From contig NZ_CP025198.1 in assembly GCF_003325455.1 (NCBI RefSeq), forward strand, positions 2,418,001 through 2,482,000: 64,000 nt of DNA, given 5' to 3'. The position numbers and the translations under genes are program-made. Position 1 is the stretch's first letter. The number at the start of each line of letters is the position of its first letter. Under the pieces are notes generated by a model. It saw nothing but the letters and a program-made list of their open reading frames with translations. It was not told the DNA's origin and made no database searches. Shown one piece after another: positions 42,241-57,147 of the stretch. This DNA comes from Acidipropionibacterium virtanenii. GTDB taxonomy: Bacteria > Actinomycetota > Actinomycetes > Propionibacteriales > Propionibacteriaceae.

Positions 42241-44289
42241 TCAGACTCTGCGCCAGAGGGGATCCTTGAGCTCCAGATAGTCGGTCACGGGTTCGAAGCA
42301 GACGGTGCCCCGGCACACGTAGGCCGTGGGCCCCTGCTCGTCCCCTCGCTCATCGAACCACCCGTCGAATCCTTCGGTGCCGGCAGCGCCCCTCATCAGT
42401 GCAGATCCTGACGGCGCCATCCGCCAGGCGGCAGCCGCGAGTTCCCCGGGGGCTCCGTCCTCCTCGACCACAACGACGGCTGCCGGACGCAGCCCCCGTC
42501 GTGCGTCGTCGGCGATCAGGTGGTCGGCCAGCGCCCACCCCGCGTATCGGGGAGCCTCGGCGACCACCGGCGCCAGACGCCGCGACGCCTGCTCGGCGCG
42601 CTCCACCAGGTCGTCGCGCCCGGCCATCAGGCCCACCCGGCGAAGCGCCTTGACCATCGCGGAGGTGGCCGAGGGGTTCGCGTCGTCGGTGAGGGCCCGT
42701 GCCGGCGCCACCACCAGGTCCGAGCCGGACGCGTCGGCGAACGCCCCGCCCGCCTCCGAGAACCGGTCGACCGCGACGTCGAGTACCTGAACGGCGCGCT
42801 CCAGCCAGACCTGGCGCCCGGTCGCTCCCGCGAGGCCGGCCAGGGCCAGCCCCAGATGGGCGTGGTCCTCGGTGACGGCCGATGTCCCGGGACGGCCGTG
42901 GAGCGAGGTCCGCAGCAGACGGCCGTCACGCCAATGGGCGTTCCACAGATTCTCTGCGAGCTCGCAGGCCCATTCCACCCAGGACCATTCGCGCAGAATC
43001 ATCCCGGCCTCCACCAGGGAGTCGATGACCATCGCGTTCCAAGCCGTGATCACCTTCTCGTCGCGAGCCGGCCGCGAGCGCAGCGCACGGTACTCGAGCA
43101 TCCGGTCGAGATCGGCGTTGATCCTCTCCCAGTCCAGCCGTCCCCGCATCTGCAGGGTCGAGAGGTCGCCCTCGACGTTCCCCTCATCGCCCAGGTGCAG
43201 CAACGGGCGAAGCCACTCCGCCTCGTCGGCGCCCAAGGCGTCGACCAGCAGCTGGGGATTCCAGAGGTAGAAGATGCCCTCGTGGGTGTGGCCGGCCAGG
43301 TCGTCGGAGTCGGCGTCCAGGGATGCGGCCAGCAGGCCCTCCTCGGTCGTCATCTCGCGCCTCAACCAGCCGACAGTCCGGCGTACCGCGTGATCGTAGA
43401 GGGCGCGCCGGTCGGGGTCGTGGTCTGCGGTGCGCCGCCAGCATCGGGCCATCGTGCCCAGCAGCAGACCGTTGTCATTGAGCATCTTCTCGAAGTGCGG
43501 CACGGTCCACTGAGAGTCAGTGCTGTAGCGATGGAAACCGCCTCCCACCTGATCGAACACCCCGCCGCGGACCAGGTGTTCGCAGGTGTTCTGAGCCATG
43601 TCCAGGCTGGTCGGATCGCCCTTGACCAGAAGGGCGTCGATGAGGGTGGGGGTCGGGAACTTGGTGGGACCGCCGAATCCGCCGTTGACGATGTCGTAGT
43701 CGGAGCCGACCGCGTCGAGGAGTTCCTGGGCGGTCGGCATCCGCACCGCGGCATCCTCGTGGCCCGCCTCGTCCGGCTGCTGCGCGGACGCCATCGCGCG
43801 CAGCTGCCCGGTGATCTCCCCCGCCTGCTGGACCACTTCGTCGCGACGCTCCTGCCAGGCCTGCCCGAGTGCCCGGACGACGTCGACGAATGCGGGCTGT
43901 CCGCCACGGGGCTCGGGTGGGAAGTAGGTCCCGGCGAAGAAGGGCCGACCGTCGGGAGTGCAGAACACCGTGTTCGGCCAGCCGCCGGATCCGGTGAGGG
44001 CCAGCGTCGCCTGCATGAGTGAGGCGTCCACGTCGGGATTCTCCTCGCGGTCCACCTTGATCGCGACGAAGTACTGGTTGACCACCTCGGCGACCGCCGG
44101 GTCGGAGAATGACTCCAGAGCCATCACATGGCACCAGTGGCACGATGAGTACCCGACGCTGACGAGCAGGGGAAGGTTCCTGACCCGGGCCTCGTCGAAC
44201 GCCTCGGGGCCCCATCCGAACCAGTCGACGGGGTTTGCAGCGTGGGACAGCAGGTACGGGCTCGTGGCGTCGGCTAGGTGATTCGGCAC
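42241..44289 (-). CDS. DUF255 thioredoxin-like protein (YyaL/SSP411 family)
   Basis: 682 residues. The N-terminal thioredoxin-like domain has [13 protein letters not shown] and the motif [11 protein letters not shown] (CxxC); the rest is an (alpha/alpha)6 barrel-type domain of the glycosidase fold with [27 protein letters not shown] and [17 protein letters not shown]. The reaction is unknown. It is the gene that precedes the hemolysin III/prenyltransferase region in related actinobacteria. A 29-base direct repeat lies 14 bases upstream of its start. Confidence 0.92.
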   Translation of the reverse strand: MPNHLADATSPYLLSHAANPVDWFGWGPEAFDEARVRNLPLLVSVGYSSCHWCHVMALESFSDPAVAEVVNQYFVAIKVDREENPDVDASLMQATLALTGSGGWPNTVFCTPDGRPFFAGTYFPPEPRGGQPAFVDVVRALGQAWQERRDEVVQQAGEITGQLRAMASAQQPDEAGHEDAAVRMPTAQELLDAVGSDYDIVNGGFGGPTKFPTPTLIDALLVKGDPTSLDMAQNTCEHLVRGGVFDQVGGGFHRYSTDSQWTVPHFEKMLNDNGLLLGTMARCWRRTADHDPDRRALYDHAVRRTVGWLRREMTTEEGLLAASLDADSDDLAGHTHEGIFYLWNPQLLVDALGADEAEWLRPLLHLGDEGNVEGDLSTLQMRGRLDWERINADLDRMLEYRALRSRPARDEKVITAWNAMVIDSLVEAGMILREWSWVEWACELAENLWNAHWRDGRLLRTSLHGRPGTSAVTEDHAHLGLALAGLAGATGRQVWLERAVQVLDVAVDRFSEAGGAFADASGSDLVVAPARALTDDANPSATSAMVKALRRVGLMAGRDDLVERAEQASRRLAPVVAEAPRYAGWALADHLIADDARRGLRPAAVVVVEEDGAPGELAAAAWRMAPSGSALMRGAAGTEGFDGWFDERGDEQGPTAYVCRGTVCFEPVTDYLELKDPLWRRV

Positions 44290-44302
44290 GCCGGACAGCC
44301 TA

Positions 44303-44331
44303 CGGCCCCGCTCCGGACGTCGCTACATCAC
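44303..44331. repeat. 29-bp direct repeat, left copy
   Basis: The left copy of a perfect 29-base repeat (begins CGGCCCCGCTCCGGACGTCG, ends CATCAC). The other copy is at 45343-45371, 1,040 bases away. Together they bracket the XRE gene and the truncated nucleotidyltransferase. Confidence 0.85.
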
Positions 44332-44549
44332 CGCCAGGGGTTCGACCGCGGCGCCTTGCCCGAAGCTTGCGAGCCTGTTCGCCGGGGGCACCGGATCCTC
44401 GGCACGTCGAGATCCATCGTCCACAACAAGACGGCGTGCGCGCCGACCAACGTCAGTGACTCGCCGTGAGCTGCCAACACCTCGACCACGTTGATGATCG
44501 CTCGGCGACTCCACTCGATCTCAGTGCGTGGTGCCTTGAACTCCGTCAT
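44328..44549 (-). pseudogene. Truncated nucleotidyltransferase (AbiEii-like toxin remnant)
   Basis: The first 50 residues (MTEFKAPRTEIEWSRRAIINVVEVLAAHGESLTLVGAHAVLLWTMDLDVPR) resemble the N-terminus of nucleotidyltransferase toxins encoded after an XRE-type partner, but the catalytic GS...D..D region that should follow is missing; after that the frame becomes basic and non-conserved. A neighbouring frame from about 44395 reads DPVPPANRLASFGQGAAVEP and looks more protein-like, so an internal deletion with frame change is likely. The stop is inside the 29-base repeat. ATG overlaps the XRE stop (ATGA). Confidence 0.6.
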
Positions 44550-45283
44550 GCGACTCGCCGCCCCACGAGGACGTCGGCCTGTTCAACCATGCGGTCAATG
44601 CCGCCGTAGGCGTCGATGACGGCCTGATCGCGCGCGACGACGGCCTGATCGCGCGCGACGACGGTGATGCCGTCGATCCTGGTCCGCCCGAGCTCACTGA
44701 CACCGTCGAACGGGATCAGCGTCACCCGCATCCCGAACGAGCCCCGCTCTTTGCGAACAAGGCCGGCAACTCCAGCCGCTCGCTCAACTTCGTCGACGTA
44801 GAGAACCGGCCACGCCTCCCCTGCGCTGGAGCGATAGAGGTTCGCACCAGCGTCACCGGTCACGGCATACTCGATACTTGCGGTATCGAGTGCCTCCGCA
44901 ATGTCGTAAGCCGTCGGACCTGCCTTGAAGTCGACAGCACCCGGACGACGAGTGAGACGGGCAACCCTGCCAACCCGAAACAGCAAATCGGCTTCCTTGC
45001 CGTTGATCGCACGACCTTTCACGTCGATGAGCCCGATCCGAGCCCAGCGCTGTAACCACGCCTCGACGCCCGGCGTCACCGCGAGGCCAAGCTTCGGATC
45101 GAGCGCCAGTCGCGCGGCAGCTATCGCACCGACGTCGGCAGCCCCCGTGACACCGATCGGCGCTCCCAATACCGCCAGGATCTCCTGCGCAAGGTCAAAC
45201 GAAGGACTGACCGCTCCGGCCTCGATCCGCGTCACCGTCGTCGGAGCGACGTCGACCAGTGCCGCGAGTTGACGGGCGCTCAC
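44546..45283 (-). CDS. XRE-family regulator / AbiEi-like antitoxin, probably N-terminally shortened
   Basis: 245 residues from GTG 45283. The N-terminus SARQLAALVDVAPTTVTRIEAGAVSPSFDLAQEILAVLG holds helices 2-5 of an XRE domain; helix 1 is absent because the open frame starts almost at the repeat. The remainder (VGRVARLTRRPGAVDFKAGPTAYDIAEALDTASIEYAVTGD) resembles antitoxins that precede nucleotidyltransferases. Near the end is a seven-residue in-frame tandem duplication (VVARDQA twice, DNA 44618-44664). Function is uncertain. Confidence 0.65.
   Translation of the reverse strand: MSARQLAALVDVAPTTVTRIEAGAVSPSFDLAQEILAVLGAPIGVTGAADVGAIAAARLALDPKLGLAVTPGVEAWLQRWARIGLIDVKGRAINGKEADLLFRVGRVARLTRRPGAVDFKAGPTAYDIAEALDTASIEYAVTGDAGANLYRSSAGEAWPVLYVDEVERAAGVAGLVRKERGSFGMRVTLIPFDGVSELGRTRIDGITVVARDQAVVARDQAVIDAYGGIDRMVEQADVLVGRRVA
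44618..44664. repeat. 21-bp tandem repeat inside the XRE gene
   Basis: Bases 44618-44643 and 44639-44664 are the same with period 21 (about 2.2 copies), encoding ARDQAVV twice in frame. Such a unit can expand or contract by slippage without a frameshift. Confidence 0.8.
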
Positions 45284-45342
45284 AGATCTGCAACATGCTG
45301 GGACAGTCAGCCGAAAGCTAACACGTTCCCACGACCTGCTGG

Positions 45343-45371
45343 CGGCCCCGCTCCGGACGTCGCTACATCAC
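45343..45371. repeat. 29-bp direct repeat, right copy
   Basis: Identical to 44303-44331 in all 29 bases. It includes the stop codon of the small membrane protein gene at 45368-45370, so this copy sits at a gene's 3' end as integration targets often do. Confidence 0.85.
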
Positions 45372-45568
45372 TTCTCCGAGCCGCCTGCCGCATCCCCGGC
45401 CGGATCCTCGGATGCGGGCCGCTTGAGCTCTGGCCCCGAGGGCACCTCCTCGAAGTCGATGCCTCGGATGTTGCGCCGGATGCTGAACCAGGCGATCACT
45501 CCGAATGCGGCCAGCGCGAGGAACACGATGAGGTTCTGGAATCCCGGGCCGATCATCTCCACTGGCAT
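45368..45568 (-). CDS. Small single-helix membrane protein
   Basis: 66 residues from ATG 45568 (MPVEMIGPGFQNLIVFLALAAFGVIAWFSIRRNIRGIDF). One membrane helix is followed by a basic then acidic tail with Pro, Ser and Glu. Its place beside the DUF4307 and DUF255 genes matches the small conserved gene that sits there in mycobacteria. The role is unknown. A nearby start at 45589 adds seven residues. It is divergent from the DUF4307 gene. Confidence 0.78.
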   Translation of the reverse strand: MPVEMIGPGFQNLIVFLALAAFGVIAWFSIRRNIRGIDFEEVPSGPELKRPASEDPAGDAAGGSEK

Positions 45569-45617
45569 GCCTCGACAGTATCGAGCCACGAGGCGCCGAT
45601 CCAGCCCGAATGACAGA

Positions 45618-46055
45618 ATGTCACCCGTGACGGACGGTGCGGCTCAGACTGGCGGACGGCTCAGCCCCGAGGAGCGTGAGCGGATCTCGCAGCGCTATCC
45701 CAGGCGCCGACCCCGCCTGTGGATTCCGCTCGTCTGCCTGGCGGGCGCCCTGCTGGTCGCCTGGACGGTGTGGTCGGGACTGCATCACTCCGACGAGCCG
45801 ATGCAGGTCCAGCTGTTCGGCTATCAGGTGGTCGGTGACTCCTCGGTCGAGGTGACCCTCGACGTACACCGCTCCGATCCTTCCGTCTCGGGCTCATGCA
45901 CCGTCTACGCCCTGTCCCAGGACAACCAGCGGGTCGGAGAGACACCGCTGCGGATCGTCCCTGCCTCCAGCGAGGACGTGCGGATCACGGCGCACGTGAA
46001 GACGTTCTCGAAGGCCGTCACCGCCCAGCTGGAGAACTGCCAGGCCTCCCGATGA
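45618..46055 (+). CDS. DUF4307 membrane protein
   Basis: 145 residues from ATG 45618 (GTG 45627 is possible). N-terminal cytoplasmic part RLSPEERERISQRYPRRRPR, one helix (LWIPLVCLAGALLVAWTVWSG) and an external domain (VSGSCTVYALSQDNQRVGETPLRIVPA) with two cysteines. The family is common upstream of greA in actinobacteria. Function unknown. No ribosome site is seen at either start. Confidence 0.85.
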   Translation: MSPVTDGAAQTGGRLSPEERERISQRYPRRRPRLWIPLVCLAGALLVAWTVWSGLHHSDEPMQVQLFGYQVVGDSSVEVTLDVHRSDPSVSGSCTVYALSQDNQRVGETPLRIVPASSEDVRITAHVKTFSKAVTAQLENCQASR

Positions 46056-46126
46056 CAGCCTGCGCGGCACAGCCGGTGGCGCGGGGCGAATAGGGGCTCC
46101 CCGTGCCGCAGCTGTAGGCTAGGGGG

Positions 46127-46624
46127 ATGCCTGAGTCCCAAGACACCGTGTGGCTTACCCAAGAGGCGTTCGACAAGCTCACCAAGGAGCTCGCTTACCT
46201 CAAGGGTGAGGGCCGCACCGAGATTTCCAAGAAGATTGCCGAGGCCCGTTCCGAGGGCGACCTCTCCGAGAACGGCGGCTACCATGCCGCTCGCGAGGAG
46301 CAGGGTCAGGCCGAGGCCAGGATCATTCAGCTCGACCACATGTTGCGCAATGCGCAGGTCGGCGAGAAGCCTGCCGGTTCCCACAAGGTGGTGCCGGGAT
46401 CGAAGGTCACAGTCTGCTACTTCGGCGACAGGTCCGACACGGAGACATTCCTGCTCGGTTCCCGTGAGATGGTGGGCCTCGACGACTCTGTCGACACTCC
46501 CGTCTATTCCCCGCAGTCCCCCCTCGGGGCGGCCGTACTTGATCTGGAGGTCGGCGCCACGGCGTCCTACAACGCCCCGAACGGCAAGACCATCGAGGTC
46601 ACCGTCCTCGACGTCACTGACTGA
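46127..46624 (+). CDS. greA: Transcription elongation factor GreA
   Basis: 165 residues. The N-terminal coiled coil has WLTQEAFDKLTKELAYLK and the tip acidic residues in ARSEGDLSENGGYHAAREEQ that stimulate cleavage of backtracked RNA in polymerase. The C-terminal FKBP-like domain is VVPGSKVTVCYFGDRSDTETFLLGSREMV and SPLGAAVLDLEVG. TAGGCT ends six bases before the ATG (leaderless). Confidence 0.95.
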   Translation: MPESQDTVWLTQEAFDKLTKELAYLKGEGRTEISKKIAEARSEGDLSENGGYHAAREEQGQAEARIIQLDHMLRNAQVGEKPAGSHKVVPGSKVTVCYFGDRSDTETFLLGSREMVGLDDSVDTPVYSPQSPLGAAVLDLEVGATASYNAPNGKTIEVTVLDVTD

Positions 46625-46673
46625 TCTCCGAGATCTCCCTCACAGGGGATCCGGCCCGCTCGAGGGTTGCCGG

Positions 46674-47726
46674 CTACACGGTCCTGACCGCGATCCGTCC
46701 CATCACCGTCGACATGTCCATCCGGGCCGAGCCGTTGCCGACGATGTACTCGTCGACCGAGGATCCGCCGTCCGGCCAGGAGATGAGTCCGGGCCGGGCA
46801 TCCGCCCTGACGGCGACATTCGATCCGGCGGCAAGCTTGACGGTGAGGTTGCCCGATTCGACGCGGATCCGGGAGCGCCCCGTGTCGATCGGTCCGACGA
46901 GGGTGGAGCCCCCGGCCTGGAACAGTGCCTCTCCGATGTGCCGGATATCGGCGATGTCTGCCACTGCGGCGGTGACGCGAACGGAATCGACGTCGGGCAC
47001 TCCTGAGAGGCGCAGTGCGCCTCCGGCCAGCTCCACGTCAAGGGCCAGGTCCGGATGCATCCGGATGACGAGTTCGGGGCCGAGACCCAGGTCCTTGAGC
47101 CCCTCGGAGTCCTTGGGGAACCTGAGTCTGAGAAGTCCTGACAGGTCCGGGGCGATGCGTCCCTCCGAGGTGATCTCGACGATGTCGCCGATCCTGCGCC
47201 GGTTGTGCTTGCCCTCCACCTGTACGCCCGGTGTCGCGGGGTCGCCGATGATGGTGACCCGGCGACCCACGCAACGCACGGAGAGCCGGGTGACGGTGTC
47301 ATGGGAGGCCTCGTCCGTGCCTCCTGGGCCGCGCTGCCCGGGCCTGGGCGAGCCGGTCGCGCCCCCGGCGGCGTCGACCACCGACTCCGCCACCCCCGTG
47401 ACCCGTTTCCAGGCGGACCTGAGCCCCTCCCGCGCTTCCGGGGGGACCCGATTCCAGGACTCGTCGAAGAAGCCTCGTGAGCCCGCCTGCGCTCCAGATG
47501 GAGTGTCCCCTGCCCCGGCCCCCATTCCCTCACCGGCGGTGTCCTCTTCGCCGGCCCCCTGATCGGGGGTCGGCGCCGACGCCGGTTCCGACGTCGCGTC
47601 CTGCTCGGCGCGATCCTCATCGGCCTGCTGGTTGACGGCCTCGATACGTCTTGAGGCCTCGGCCGCATCGATACGCCCGGCGGCGAGATCCGCGAGGATC
47701 CCGGAAAGTTCAGGAGTTGCGCTCAT
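46674..47726 (-). CDS. DUF4097-type beta-helix protein with SHOCT-like N-terminus
   Basis: 350 residues. The first 30 residues (LSGILADLAAGRIDAAEASRRIE) are like a short oligomerisation domain; residues 40-140 are disordered, rich in Glu, Ala and Gly; and the C-terminal half consists of short beta strands (SVRCVGRRVTIIGDPATPGVQVEG, RIRVESGNLTVKLAAG) that fit the DUF4097 fold. There is no signal peptide, so it is cytosolic. Its role is unknown. TAGAAT lies eight bases before the ATG. Confidence 0.75.
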   Translation of the reverse strand: MSATPELSGILADLAAGRIDAAEASRRIEAVNQQADEDRAEQDATSEPASAPTPDQGAGEEDTAGEGMGAGAGDTPSGAQAGSRGFFDESWNRVPPEAREGLRSAWKRVTGVAESVVDAAGGATGSPRPGQRGPGGTDEASHDTVTRLSVRCVGRRVTIIGDPATPGVQVEGKHNRRRIGDIVEITSEGRIAPDLSGLLRLRFPKDSEGLKDLGLGPELVIRMHPDLALDVELAGGALRLSGVPDVDSVRVTAAVADIADIRHIGEALFQAGGSTLVGPIDTGRSRIRVESGNLTVKLAAGSNVAVRADARPGLISWPDGGSSVDEYIVGNGSARMDMSTVMGRIAVRTV

Positions 47727-47737
47727 ATCGCAACATT

Positions 47738-48949
47738 CTACGGGGTCGCCGCGTTCTCCTCGTCCGGAGTTCCGGGCCCTTCGTCGGCGTCCTCCTCGTC
47801 GACGTCTTCCTCATCCTCGGCCTCTTCCTCCTCGTCATCGACGTGGGCCATGGCTCTGGCGAAGGCCACGCCGAAGGCGACCAGCGGGATCGCGAAGAGG
47901 GCGCCGACGATACCCGCCAGGACACTGCCGACGGCTATGCCCAGCAGAATCGCCAGAGGGTGGATGGAGACGGCCTTGCCGAGCAGGAAGGGCTGGAGGA
48001 CGTGGCCCTCCAGCTCCATGACGCCCACGAAGATGATGAGCATGATGACGGCCTTGACGAAGCCGAGGGTCACCAGCACCACTGCCACAGAGATGACGCC
48101 GGCGATGAGCGCTCCGGCGATCGGCACGAAGGCCAGCACGAAGGTGAGGGCGCCGATGGCCACGGCCACGCCTGATCCGATGACGGCCGCTCCGATGCCG
48201 GCTCCCAGGCCATCGACGAAGGCCACGACGACTGCGGCCCGCACATAGCCGACCAGAGCGACCCATCCCTTGGTCGCGGCCTCCAGGATACGAGGGCGAC
48301 TGCCACGGGGAATGAGGACGGAGACGCTTCTGGAGATCGAACTGCCCTGGAAGATGAAGAAGAACATGGCGAACAGAGCCATCACCAGACCTGCGAGGAA
48401 GCGGCCGACACCCGATCCGGCGGCTGCGGCCCAGCTGGCGATGCGGCCCTGGGAACCCTTCGCCCAGGCCTCGACCTTGGCGATGTACTCGTTGATCTGG
48501 TCGCTGCCGATGTGCAGTGGTCCCTTGTCCAGCCACTGCGTCACCTGCTTGAAGCTGGCCACGGACTGCTCCGAGAGCACCGGCCACTGACTGGCGATCT
48601 GGGCGCCGACCAGGGTGAAGATGCCGCCGACGACCACCACCAGGACCAGCAGACACAGGCCTGAGGCCAGTCCGCGGGGTACCCGGTGACGGGTGAGCAG
48701 GTTCGCCAGCGGCCACAGCGCCGCGGTGAGCAGGAGAGCCACGGCGACCGGGATCGTGACCTCCGAGATCTTCGCCAGCACCGTTGCGACGACGTAGACG
48801 AGAACCCCGATGACGATGACCCGCCACGACCATCCGGCCGCGGTGCGCAGTCCTTGGGGAATGGGATCTTCCGGCCCGTCGGGCGTGGTGTCGGCGCCGT
48901 AATCGCGAGCCTCGCGGCGCGACCTGTCGCTGGCGTCCCGAGCTGTCAT
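47738..48949 (-). CDS. AI-2E family transporter
   Basis: 403 residues with about eight helices and the family pattern [25 protein letters not shown] and [56 protein letters not shown]. The C-terminal tail is highly acidic ([21 protein letters not shown]). The family includes an autoinducer-2 exporter and Na+/H+ antiporters, so the name does not fix the substrate. GGGGAGAGG precedes the ATG. Confidence 0.9.
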   Translation of the reverse strand: MTARDASDRSRREARDYGADTTPDGPEDPIPQGLRTAAGWSWRVIVIGVLVYVVATVLAKISEVTIPVAVALLLTAALWPLANLLTRHRVPRGLASGLCLLVLVVVVGGIFTLVGAQIASQWPVLSEQSVASFKQVTQWLDKGPLHIGSDQINEYIAKVEAWAKGSQGRIASWAAAAGSGVGRFLAGLVMALFAMFFFIFQGSSISRSVSVLIPRGSRPRILEAATKGWVALVGYVRAAVVVAFVDGLGAGIGAAVIGSGVAVAIGALTFVLAFVPIAGALIAGVISVAVVLVTLGFVKAVIMLIIFVGVMELEGHVLQPFLLGKAVSIHPLAILLGIAVGSVLAGIVGALFAIPLVAFGVAFARAMAHVDDEEEEAEDEEDVDEEDADEGPGTPDEENAATP

Positions 48950-49059
48950 GGCCGTCCTCTCCCCGGGGCCGCGTTCGGCCCGACGATCTGAACGGTAGCG
49001 TTATTCCGGTCAGTGGTCAGCGACATCTGCTGGCCAGCCGCGGATTCACGGAGGTGTCC

Positions 49060-49746
49060 ATGACTGCCCAACCCCTGAACCGGCTCGTCGCCGAGGACTG
49101 GGCCGAGGCCCTGGCACCCGTCGAACCGGTCATCCACTCGATGGGCGACTTCCTGAGGTCCGAGTTGGCGGAGGGCCACGGCTACCTGCCCGCCGGCGAT
49201 CGGGTGCTGCGCGCCTTCACCCTGCCGATGTCTCAGGTCAAGGTGCTCATCGTCGGCCAGGATCCGTATCCGACTCCCGGCCACCCGGTCGGCCTGAGCT
49301 TCGCGGTGGAACGCGATGTGCGTCCCCTGCCTCGCTCCCTGCAGAACATCTATGCCGAGCTGCAGTCCGATCTGGGGATCCCTCCGTGCCCCCACGGCGA
49401 TCTGACCGGATGGTTCGAGCAGGGCGTCCTGCTGCTCAACAGGTGCTTGACGGTGCGTCCCGGCAAGCCCGCCTCCCACCGCAACAAGGGGTGGGAGCAG
49501 GTCACCCAGCTCGCGATCGAATCGCTGGTGGCGCGCGGAGGCCCACTCGTCGCCATTCTGTGGGGCCGCGACGCCCAGACACTGGAACCGGTGCTCGGCG
49601 ACGTGCCCGTGGTGAAGTCGCCCCACCCCTCGCCCATGTCGGCCCGGTACGGATTCTTCGGATCCCGGCCGTTCAGCCGCACCAATGAACTCCTCGAGAA
49701 GCAGGGCGCCGAGCCCGTCGACTGGCGACTGGACCTGCGGGAATAG
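49060..49746 (+). CDS. ung: Uracil-DNA glycosylase (family 1)
   Basis: 228 residues from ATG 49060, five bases after GGAGG; GTG 49054 lies inside that ribosome site. The water-activating motif [29 protein letters not shown] and the DNA-intercalating loop [21 protein letters not shown] are present. It removes uracil from DNA. The catalytic motif has GQDPYP in place of GQDPYH, as in other actinobacterial enzymes. Confidence 0.94.
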   Translation: MTAQPLNRLVAEDWAEALAPVEPVIHSMGDFLRSELAEGHGYLPAGDRVLRAFTLPMSQVKVLIVGQDPYPTPGHPVGLSFAVERDVRPLPRSLQNIYAELQSDLGIPPCPHGDLTGWFEQGVLLLNRCLTVRPGKPASHRNKGWEQVTQLAIESLVARGGPLVAILWGRDAQTLEPVLGDVPVVKSPHPSPMSARYGFFGSRPFSRTNELLEKQGAEPVDWRLDLRE

Positions 49747-49823
49747 GTTGCCGGGTCGCAGCCGTTGACGCAGCAGTCATCAACTCGAGCGGTACCCCGG
49801 CGGCGGGGAACTGAGGAGGACTC

Positions 49824-50453
<630 letters not shown>

Positions 50454-50461
50454 GCGGCACC

Positions 50462-50851
50462 TCAACCCAGCAGGTGGATCAGCACGGCACACTCCGGCGT
50501 CCGACCTCCGAAGATCTCCTTCGTCTTGTCGACCGCCGAGCTCAGCCATGATCGGCTCGGGTACTTGTCCCCTACAGCGGCCTTGATCTGCTCGTAGACC
50601 GGGCCCTCTGACAGGACTGACGCCCGGCCCTCCACGACCGGCTCCTCAATGACCGGTTTCCCCCGCGACGTCGCCGCCCGCACGCTGACCACGCAGTCAT
50701 CCGGAAATCGCTCGCGCACCCCGCGGTCGTCGGCAAGCCAGTAACCGACCTGACCGTCGGCCACCGGCACCAGCTGCTCCAGGCTCGTCCGGGCGCGCCC
50801 CTCGTCGTCATACGAGGTGACAAGCATGTGCTCGGCAGTGCGCAGACTCAT
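50462..50851 (-). CDS. Possible FMN/F420-binding split-barrel protein
   Basis: 129 residues. VGYWLADDRGVRERFPDDCVVSVRAATSRGKPVIEEPVVEGRASVLSEGPVYEQIKAAVGDKYP resembles short pyridoxamine-oxidase-like proteins (PPOX-class F420-dependent), which bind flavin or deazaflavin. No catalytic residue can be pointed to. ATG 50851 overlaps the stop of the preceding membrane protein gene by four bases, so they form an operon. The function is uncertain. Confidence 0.65.
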   Translation of the reverse strand: MSLRTAEHMLVTSYDDEGRARTSLEQLVPVADGQVGYWLADDRGVRERFPDDCVVSVRAATSRGKPVIEEPVVEGRASVLSEGPVYEQIKAAVGDKYPSRSWLSSAVDKTKEIFGGRTPECAVLIHLLG

Positions 50852-51273
50852 CGCTGATCCTCGCCCCCCTCAGCGGTCCCCAGTTCGGGTCGCGAACTCT
50901 CGGCCGGCAGTTCCGCAGCATCCTCGGACGCACCCTCGTCGACCTGCGCCCTACCGGAGCGCCGCAGGGCATTCTCACGGATCGCGTTCTCACGCTGAGC
51001 CGCCGCACCCTCCAGGGTCCGGCGTCGCACCGAGCCGATGGTCCGCCGGGGCAGGCCGATGCCCAGGCCCAGCAGCACGCCCGCGATCAGCGCGACGGCA
51101 CCGACGATCCAGACGGTCTTCATCGGATTCTGCAGGACGTCGACGCTCTTACCGGCGTTGGCGGCCCCCATGATGGTCCGCATGTCCATCGACAGCCTGA
51201 CAACCATGTACAGGCCGATCCCCAGGCACACCGCACCCACAACGACGAGAACCCACTTCACTGCCTTCATCAC
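50848..51273 (-). CDS. Two-helix membrane protein, hypothetical
   Basis: 141 residues from GTG 51273 or ATG 51270. Two hydrophobic helices (VLVVVGAVCLGIGLYMVVRL and VWIVGAVALIAGVLLGLGIGL) are followed by a long polar tail with many Arg and Glu that is probably cytoplasmic. I do not recognise the family. TAGGAT ends six bases before the GTG (leaderless). It is coupled to the downstream flavin-protein-like gene. Confidence 0.7.
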   Translation of the reverse strand: MMKAVKWVLVVVGAVCLGIGLYMVVRLSMDMRTIMGAANAGKSVDVLQNPMKTVWIVGAVALIAGVLLGLGIGLPRRTIGSVRRRTLEGAAAQRENAIRENALRRSGRAQVDEGASEDAAELPAESSRPELGTAEGGEDQR

Positions 51274-51345
51274 GCCACGATCCTAGTGCGGGAAGCACCC
51301 ACCGGGCGAGCAGCGGGACGAGAATGTGTCCTAGGCTGGGGGGTC

Positions 51346-51822
51346 ATGGCCACCACACGCACAGCGACCTCCGCAGACCTCAGATTCATGGTGCACGTGC
51401 TGTGCCTGGCCGTCGGCGGCCCCTCCGGACCACTCTCTGTACAGGAATGCCACGACGATCCCGTCCTGGCCCACTACCTCGACCTGTGGACGCCGTCTCA
51501 GATCGGCCTCATCTGCTCGGCCGAGGGGCGGCCCGTGGGCGCCTGCTGGCTCACCTTGCGCCCGGCCGAGGATCCGGGTCTGGGCTACGTCGCGCCCGGT
51601 ATTCCGGAACTCATCATCGGTATCGCACCGGATGCCCGGGAGCAGGGGCACGGCAGCTTCCTGCTCGCCAGCACTCTTCAAGCAGCCGACGCCGCAGGCG
51701 TCCGTTCGGTCAGTCTTGCCGTCGACGCCGAGGACCTCCGCACCGCCGCCCTCTTCCAGAACGCCGGATTCACCGCCGTCGGGCACAACGGCGATCGCAC
51801 CATCATGCTTCGCGTCGCCTGA
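51346..51822 (+). CDS. GNAT-family N-acetyltransferase
   Basis: 158 residues from ATG 51346, eight bases after TAGGCT (leaderless). The core IPELIIGIAPDAREQGHGSFLLASTLQAADAAGVRSVSLAVDAEDLRTAALFQNAGFTAVG is the acetyl-CoA-binding fold with REQGHGS as the pyrophosphate loop. The substrate is unknown. The gene converges with the rRNA operon terminator. Confidence 0.87.
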   Translation: MATTRTATSADLRFMVHVLCLAVGGPSGPLSVQECHDDPVLAHYLDLWTPSQIGLICSAEGRPVGACWLTLRPAEDPGLGYVAPGIPELIIGIAPDAREQGHGSFLLASTLQAADAAGVRSVSLAVDAEDLRTAALFQNAGFTAVGHNGDRTIMLRVA

Positions 51823-51865
51823 GGTGGTGTGGGTTGTGGCGGGTGTGTGTGGTGTGTGGCGGGGC

Positions 51866-51914
51866 AAGAAGAGGGGGGTCCTGCACCGGTTCGGTGCGGG
51901 ACCCCCCTCTTCTT
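51866..51914 (-). terminator. rRNA operon terminator
   Basis: A 23-base stem with one G-U-type mismatch and loop GTT. On the minus strand it begins 23 bases after the 5S end. It is by far the strongest hairpin of the region and may also end the convergent acetyltransferase transcript. Confidence 0.85.
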
Positions 51915-51936
51915 GTCTTGTGGGAGTGTGGGTGGT

Positions 51937-52056
51937 GTTCCGGCGGCGTCCTACTCTCCCACCCACTGGCGTGGGCAGTACCATCGGCGTGTGGAGGCTT
52001 AACTTCCGGGTTCGGAATGGGTCCGGGTGTTTCCCTCCAGCCATGGCCACCGGAAC
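51937..52056 (-). rRNA. rrf: 5S ribosomal RNA
   Basis: 120 bases that start GTTCCGGTGGCCATGGCTGG and include CCCATTCCGAACCCGGAAGT (loop region), with the ends complementary. It follows the 23S gene by about 146 bases. Confidence 0.95.
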
Positions 52057-52160
52057 ACCAGAATCATGGTGTTCGGTTCATGGAACTATATCGAATTGTG
52101 ACACACACACTCTCACTCTCGGTGCCGCACACCCCCAAGGGGGTGTGGTGGCCGGGAGCC

Positions 52161-52172
52161 GTACAGTGGATA
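52161..52172. other. 23S processing stem, 3' half
   Basis: GTACAGTGGATA on the plus strand is the exact complement of the 12 bases at 55331-55342. The two flank the 23S gene and would pair in the transcript, giving an RNase III-type stem. Confidence 0.7.
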
Positions 52173-52202
52173 CAAGCGTTGCAGATCAGTGATGAACGTG
52201 TT

Positions 52203-57147
<4,945 letters not shown>

